NCBI GenBank assembly: GCA_018268835.1
Contig: JAFDVU010000027.1
Span: 1 to 54,276 of the forward strand
Direction of reading: 5' to 3'
DNA length: 54,276 nt
DNA from: Acidobacteriota bacterium
GTDB lineage: Bacteria > Acidobacteriota > Terriglobia > Bryobacterales > Bryobacteraceae
Shown here: positions 50,515-54,276 of the stretch, in pieces
Numbering within the stretch: position 1 is the first letter of the stretch
Layout of the letters: each line of letters opens with the position of its first letter
Made by a program: the position numbers and the translations under genes
Notes under the pieces: model-generated
Told to the model about the DNA's origin: nothing
Database searches by the model: none
The model's input: only the letters and a program-made list of their open reading frames with translations

Positions 50515-50862
50515 TCAGTTGCCCAGCCCGACGAACGTCACTCCGAAGAGGATCAGCACCAAGCCCAGGATCTTGGTCTTGTTCAGCGGTTCCTTGAAGA
50601 ACCATCGTGCCCAGAGCAGCGCCCACACGTTGCTCAAAGACACCATGGGATACACCACCGAAAGCTGCGCTCCCTTGATGCCGAACGCGTAGAACACGCT
50701 CGAACCCAGGTACAGCGCCACCCCGATCGCCAGGCGCGAATTGGCGAAGCTGAGCACGCTGCCGTCGATCTCCGATGCGCCCATCTTGAGGAACACCGCG
50801 CCGAAGCTGCCCACGATCGTGGCCGCCAGCACCAGCATCAACGATACGTACAACGGCGTCAT
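50515..50862 (-). CDS. Small EamA/SMR-like membrane protein, subunit 2
   Basis: A 115-residue inner-membrane protein with four hydrophobic helices, like small multidrug-resistance (SMR) proteins and ArnE/ArnF flippase subunits. The C-terminal pair reads LLWARWFFKEPLNKTKILGL and LILFGVTFVGLG, the EamA/SMR ending; the second helix contains VFLKMGASEIDG. It starts at ATG 50862, overlapping the stop of the partner gene (ATGA), so the two subunits are made together, as expected for a heterodimer. The substrate may be a lipid-linked sugar or small cation (inference). Confidence 0.82.
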   Translation of the reverse strand: MTPLYVSLMLVLAATIVGSFGAVFLKMGASEIDGSVLSFANSRLAIGVALYLGSSVFYAFGIKGAQLSVVYPMVSLSNVWALLWARWFFKEPLNKTKILGLVLILFGVTFVGLGN

Positions 50863-51281
50863 TTGCTGCCCGCCCGTCCGATGACGATCACCCCCAGGAT
50901 GATGGCCACCACGCCCACATTCTTAAATATGTTGGGCGATTCGTGCAGGTGGATGTAGGATGCCAGCGTCACCCACACGTAAGTCAGCGCGATGATCGGG
51001 TAGAGCACGCTCAACTCGCCGTCGCGAAGCGCCAGCACCAGCAGCACCGTGTTGATGCCGTAGAGCGCGTAGCCGGCGATGAGCGGGTAGTTGGTCAGTA
51101 GCGCGATGGGATCGAGGCGGAAGTGTTCCATGCCCGTCTTCATCAGCAGTTGCGCGGCCGTGCCGATGATGGTGCAGAGGAACACCAGGATAATGCTTCG
51201 GCGGCGCGTCGCGGCCGGCGTGTCGGCGATGGGGGTCGTAGCGATCGTACTCAAGGATAGGATCCTTCGAGAGAATCTCAA
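50859..51281 (-). CDS. Small EamA/SMR-like membrane protein, subunit 1
   Basis: A 140-residue protein with about 26 polar N-terminal residues and four hydrophobic helices (SIILVFLCTIIGTAAQLLM opens the first; NVGVVAIILGVIVIGRAG is the last). Gly/Ala-rich packing and the pattern SVLYPIIALTYVWVTLAS match SMR/EamA half-transporters; GLP or Glu residues typical of drug-exporting SMR helix 1 are not obvious. It overlaps its partner by four bases. The start may lie further in: the first 25 residues are poorly conserved in style and an internal start cannot be excluded. It is divergent from lepB, 36 bases away. Confidence 0.8.
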   Translation of the reverse strand: MRFSRRILSLSTIATTPIADTPAATRRRSIILVFLCTIIGTAAQLLMKTGMEHFRLDPIALLTNYPLIAGYALYGINTVLLVLALRDGELSVLYPIIALTYVWVTLASYIHLHESPNIFKNVGVVAIILGVIVIGRAGSK

Positions 51282-51317
51282 ACCAGCATACCAGCCTTTT
51301 CGTTACAATAAGATTCC

Positions 51318-52109
51318 GTGGACCAGGAAAACGCCATCGTCGCCGACGAGGAGCGTCCACACCCGGCCGAGCCCCCGAGAACCGAAGCGCAGCGCGGCTT
51401 CGTCGCCGAGTGGACCCTTACTATCATCCTCCTTCTATTCGGAACCACCAACCTGGTTCAGGCCTTCGTCATCCCTACCGGCTCCATGGAGGATACGCTG
51501 CTGGTCGGCGATCATCTGCTCGTGGACAAACTCGCCTATGCGCCTTCGGGACCGGTCTCGCGGCTGGTGCTGCCCTACCGCGAGCCGAAACGCGGGGACA
51601 TCATCGTGTTCCGCTACCCGGTGGATATCAAGCAGACGTTCGTGAAGCGCTGTATCGGCGTGCCGGGCGACCGCATCCGGCTGGTGAACAAGCAGTTGAT
51701 CCTCAACGGCCACCCCGTCAACGAGCCGTACGTCTACCACAAGAGCGACCTGATCGATTCCTACCGCGACAATTTCCCCTCCGAGCCGAACACGTTCCTG
51801 GCCGACCCGGCGCACGACATGCTGGCCAACCACGTGGCCAACGGCGAAGTGGTGGTGCCGCCGGGCTACTACTTTGCCATGGGCGACAACCGCGACTCCT
51901 CGCTCGACAGCCGCTACTGGGGCTTCGTGCCGCGCGGCAACATCATCGGCAAGCCGGTAGTCATCTACTGGTCCTACGACGCCCCCACCGAGGCGCTGTC
52001 GCAGCCGGCGATCTCGCTGGACCACCTGCTCGACATGGTCCAGCACTTCCCCTCGAAGACGCGCTGGCGCCGCACCCTGCGCTTCGTCCACGGGTACCCC
52101 CTCCATTGA
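51318..52109 (+). CDS. lepB: Signal peptidase I
   Basis: A 263-residue membrane-anchored Ser/Lys protease that removes signal peptides of exported proteins, needed for the many exported products of this window. A single N-terminal transmembrane helix (about 31-50, WTLTIILLLFGTTNLVQAF) is followed by box B with Ser56 in PTGSMEDTLLVGDHLLVDK, box D with Lys110 in VKRCIGVPGDRI, and box E MGDNRDSSLDSRYWG. Between D and E is an insertion of about 70 residues. It starts at GTG 51318. TACAAT (51304-51309) ends 8 bases earlier and no ribosome site is seen, so a leaderless mRNA is possible. The next gene begins one base after the stop. Confidence 0.95.
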   Translation: MDQENAIVADEERPHPAEPPRTEAQRGFVAEWTLTIILLLFGTTNLVQAFVIPTGSMEDTLLVGDHLLVDKLAYAPSGPVSRLVLPYREPKRGDIIVFRYPVDIKQTFVKRCIGVPGDRIRLVNKQLILNGHPVNEPYVYHKSDLIDSYRDNFPSEPNTFLADPAHDMLANHVANGEVVVPPGYYFAMGDNRDSSLDSRYWGFVPRGNIIGKPVVIYWSYDAPTEALSQPAISLDHLLDMVQHFPSKTRWRRTLRFVHGYPLH

Positions 52110-52110
52110 C

Positions 52111-53184
52111 ATGAACCAGCATCATTACGGACTGATCCTCGCCGGAGGCCGCGGCACGCGGTTCTGGCCGCGCAGCCGCAAGCGCTCCGCCAAGCAGGTA
52201 CTCAACGTGGTCGGCGAGCGCAGCCTGATTCAGGCGACCGTCGAACGCCTGGCGCCCATCGTCCCCCGCGAACGCATCTGGGTGCTCACCAACGACCACC
52301 TGCGCGACATCATCGTGGAGCAGTTGCCCGGCGTGCCGAAAGGGCAGATCCTGGCCGAGCCCACGCAGCGCAACACGGCGCCGGCCATCGGGCTGGCGGC
52401 GCAGATCCTGCACTCGCTGGATCCGAAAGCCGTGATGGGCGTGTTTCCTTCCGACCACGTCATCGCTCGCCCTCCCGCCTATCGCAAGGTGGTTCGGGCC
52501 GCGTTCCAGGGCGCGGCCGGCGGACGGCTCATGGTGGTGGGCATCCAGCCGCGGTGGGCGGAGACCGGCTACGGCTACATCGAATTCCCCCGCCAGGCCT
52601 CCGGCGCCACCGGACCCCTGCCCGTAAGGCGCTTCCACGAAAAACCGGCGCTGGCCAAGGCGCGGCGCTATGTCAAGGCCGGCAACTTCTATTGGAACTC
52701 CGGCATGTTCTTCTGGCCCGCCGCGCTCCTGCTCGATGAGTTGCGCCGCCACCTGCCGCGCACCGCTACCGTGCTGGCCTCGCTGCCGCCCTTCGGCTCC
52801 CGGCGTTTCGCCGCCGCGCTGGAGAACGCCTTCCCGCTGTGCGACAACATCTCGATCGATTTCGCCGTGATGGAGAAGGCGGCCCAGGTGCACGGCATCG
52901 CGGCCGGCGATTTCGGGTGGAACGACGTGGGCAGTTGGAACGCCGTCTACGAACTCCTCACCCGCGACGCCAACGGCAACGCCATCGAACTTGAATCGCT
53001 GGCGCTCGACGCCCACGACAACTTCGTCGATGCGCGCGGCAAGTTCGTGGCCCTGGTGGGCGTCCGCGACCTGATCGTGGTCGATACTCCGGACGCCTTA
53101 TTAGTGGCCGCCCGCCACTGCGCGCAACAGGTGGGCGACGTGGTCAAGGCCCTCGAAAAGCGCGACCGCCACGACCTGCTATAG
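52111..53184 (+). CDS. manC: Mannose-1-phosphate guanylyltransferase
   Basis: A 357-residue nucleotidyltransferase making GDP-mannose from mannose-1-phosphate and GTP, a precursor of surface polysaccharides and of GDP-fucose. The pyrophosphorylase loop LILAGGRGTRFWPRSRKRSAKQ is split here as LILAGGRGTRFWP and SRKRSAKQ. Further motifs: EPTQRNTAPAIGLAA, GVFPSDHVI, ETGYGYIE, RFHEKP, WNSGMFFW and DFGWNDVGSW. It lacks the extra C-terminal isomerase (cupin) domain of bifunctional ManC/AlgA proteins, so it is the short form. It follows lepB by one base, suggesting shared translation. The assignment is firm; the downstream use is not visible. Confidence 0.93.
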   Translation: MNQHHYGLILAGGRGTRFWPRSRKRSAKQVLNVVGERSLIQATVERLAPIVPRERIWVLTNDHLRDIIVEQLPGVPKGQILAEPTQRNTAPAIGLAAQILHSLDPKAVMGVFPSDHVIARPPAYRKVVRAAFQGAAGGRLMVVGIQPRWAETGYGYIEFPRQASGATGPLPVRRFHEKPALAKARRYVKAGNFYWNSGMFFWPAALLLDELRRHLPRTATVLASLPPFGSRRFAAALENAFPLCDNISIDFAVMEKAAQVHGIAAGDFGWNDVGSWNAVYELLTRDANGNAIELESLALDAHDNFVDARGKFVALVGVRDLIVVDTPDALLVAARHCAQQVGDVVKALEKRDRHDLL

Positions 53185-53232
53185 GAATCCATAGTAATTC
53201 GGCGTCCAGAATCTTACTCAATCCGACATTTT

Positions 53233-53263
53233 GCTAACTATGGTTAGCATCGGTTGACTAACC
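53233..53263. promoter_or_regulatory. Two adjacent inverted repeats, operator-like
   Basis: GCTAAC (53233-53238) pairs with GTTAGC (53243-53248) across 4 bases. GGTT (53252-53255) pairs with AACC (53260-53263) across 4 bases. AT-rich compared with the genes, in the 190-base gap before the last gene. A TATAAT box at 53343-53348 follows. They could bind a regulator controlling the last gene. Confidence 0.4.
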
Positions 53264-53342
53264 TATGTGGATGAGAGTGTTACGACCCGGCATATGGATC
53301 CTTCCCCCTAATATTTCCAGGGACTTCGGCTTGATTTGCGGG

Positions 53343-53348
53343 TATAAT
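53343..53348 (+). promoter_or_regulatory. Candidate -10 box of the last gene
   Basis: A perfect TATAAT lies 27 bases before GTG 53376, with AAGG nearer the start as a possible ribosome site. No convincing -35 box is present at the expected distance. Confidence 0.4.
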
Positions 53349-53375
53349 TCGACTAAATAGTACTTAAGGTACTGC

Positions 53376-54276
53376 GTGCACTGCTTATTTTGCGGGAAAG
53401 AGATCGGCGCACTCAGGCTGTTGAGGGACAGCGAGTTTTGTAGTGTGTCTCACCGCAAGAGTTACAACGACAGGCTCGGTAAAGTGCTGAGCCGCATCGC
53501 CGATGAAAGCCAGGCTCCTCCCCCGCCGCCTTCCGGCTTTCGCATCCATCTTCCCCTGCTGCCGGGCAAAGAAGCCTACGTCATGGAACTGTGGCAGCCG
53601 GGCCGCCGTCATCCCCTGCGCGGCAATATTCCCTGGCTTTTGAGCATTCCCGGTCCGGCTGAGCGGCAAACCGGCGTGGCTACCGGAGAAGAGGATGAGT
53701 CCGCCCGCATCCTCGAATGGCTTACCGATCGCGCCGCTCCCCCGGCGGCGGAGCTGCCCGCTGCCGCGCACTCTAAGCCGGAACCGGCGCCCCCGCTGTG
53801 CGGAAGGCTCCACGGCGCCGCCCCCGAAATCTCCGAGCGTTGGCTGGATCGCTCGCTTGCCCCGGCTTGCGTTTCCGCGTCGCCCGCGGGGACCGCGACC
53901 GCGCTGGCCGGATGGCCCGCCGCCGAACTGCACCGGACCCCGGCTCCGGCCGGCTGTGCCCTCGTGCCGGAGGCTGAGCCTGCCGCCGCGTTCGTGGGCG
54001 TCGCGGCCACGGCTTTCCCCGCTTCCGGCGTGGCCGCGGACCTGCTCATGCCGGCCTCGTTGGCCCTGGCCTGCGCGTCTGCGGCGCAGCACTCCCCGGC
54101 GCTTCACCTGTGCGGCTTCCTGCCGGCGCCCGCCGCCGAGCCGGTGACCGCGTTCGTCCTCGCATCGTCCGATCTCGCGCTCGCCGAATACGCGCCCGCC
54201 GCGCTGCGTCTGCCCGCCGTGCCCGCGCTCGAAACCGACCACGCCGGTGCGGCCGGCGAGGCTCCCAAGCTGTGCG
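53376..54276 (+). CDS. Partial protein with N-terminal C2-CH zinc-binding motif (Solibacter-type)
   Basis: An open frame from GTG 53376 to the end of the window, at least 300 codons. The first 30 residues are HCLFCGKEIGALRLLRDSEF then CSVSH, with Cys3, Cys6, Cys22 and His26 as a zinc knuckle-like set; I recognise this N-terminus as frequent in Solibacter-type proteins. A short hydrophobic middle (IHLPLLPGKEAYVMELWQPG) is followed by a long Ala/Pro-rich, probably disordered region. It is preceded by TATAAT and AAGG. Most of the minus-strand frame on the same bases is an Arg/Gly-rich shadow. The role is unknown; a nucleic-acid or protein-binding regulator is possible. The 3' end lies outside the window. 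Confidence 0.7.
   Translation, partial: MHCLFCGKEIGALRLLRDSEFCSVSHRKSYNDRLGKVLSRIADESQAPPPPPSGFRIHLPLLPGKEAYVMELWQPGRRHPLRGNIPWLLSIPGPAERQTGVATGEEDESARILEWLTDRAAPPAAELPAAAHSKPEPAPPLCGRLHGAAPEISERWLDRSLAPACVSASPAGTATALAGWPAAELHRTPAPAGCALVPEAEPAAAFVGVAATAFPASGVAADLLMPASLALACASAAQHSPALHLCGFLPAPAAEPVTAFVLASSDLALAEYAPAALRLPAVPALETDHAGAAGEAPKLC

Noticed and set aside
53385..54242. A 285-codon minus-strand gene at the window end
   Set aside because: Arg/Gly-rich shadow; the plus strand has a zinc-binding N-terminus, ribosome site and TATAAT box.

Overview
The window looks like a chromosomal segment of an acidobacterium close to Candidatus Solibacter / Bryobacterales. The evidence is high GC, two Oar-like outer-membrane receptors with an N-terminal carboxypeptidase-regulatory-like domain, a C-terminal domain resembling the Solibacter-specific TIGR03437 family (47638-50469), the short Cys/His zinc-binding N-terminus of the last gene (53376 onward), and many Tat- or Sec-tagged sugar enzymes. 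No tRNA, rRNA, CRISPR, transposase, phage or plasmid gene was seen.

Layout. 1-1.6 kb: the end of a molybdopterin-dehydrogenase FAD subunit, small unknown genes and an RRM RNA-binding protein. 1.9-9.4 kb: an Oar-like receptor, a DUF5060/DUF4038-type glycoside hydrolase, tsaB, a Gly-rich secreted protein, an atypical SGNH hydrolase and a hydrolase remnant. 9.4-13.8 kb: an exported TPR-CHAT protein, a sigma-70-like factor and a membrane anti-sigma-like protein. 13.8-32.9 kb: a glycan/sugar-acid catabolic island, described next. 32.9-43.1 kb: M48 peptidase, TIM-barrel isomerase, DUF4159 protein, peptidoglycan-binding protein, HtrA/DegQ protease, EamA transporter, M20 peptidase and a secreted glycosidase. 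43.1-51.3 kb, minus strand: unknown HExxH protein, alpha/beta hydrolase, amino-acid permease, thiE, bcp, a large exported metallopeptidase and a pair of small EamA/SMR membrane proteins. 51.3-54.3 kb: lepB, manC and a partial zinc-binding protein.

The most interesting locus is at 21.2-22.9 kb. A DapA-family pyruvate aldolase carries an extra C-terminal amphipathic helix that resembles a bacterial-microcompartment (BMC) encapsulation peptide. It is translationally coupled (CTGA overlap) to a tandem-domain BMC-T shell protein. The shell gene has no ATG/GTG/TTG in the right place and seems to start at CTG. Neighbouring genes encode an alpha-L-fucosidase, a COG3618 amidohydrolase (the fold of L-fuconolactonase), two enolase-superfamily dehydratases, a second exported DapA-like protein, an RraA-like protein, a beta-helix/SMP-30-like fusion and a receptor. 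Together they suggest a non-phosphorylating deoxysugar route (glycan, sugar, lactone, aldonate, 2-keto-3-deoxyaldonate, then pyruvate plus an aldehyde such as lactaldehyde), with the aldehyde-releasing aldolase packed in a microcompartment. That function is inference. No BMC-H, BMC-P, aldehyde dehydrogenase or phosphotransacylase lies in the window, so this would be a satellite locus or one relying on shell genes elsewhere.
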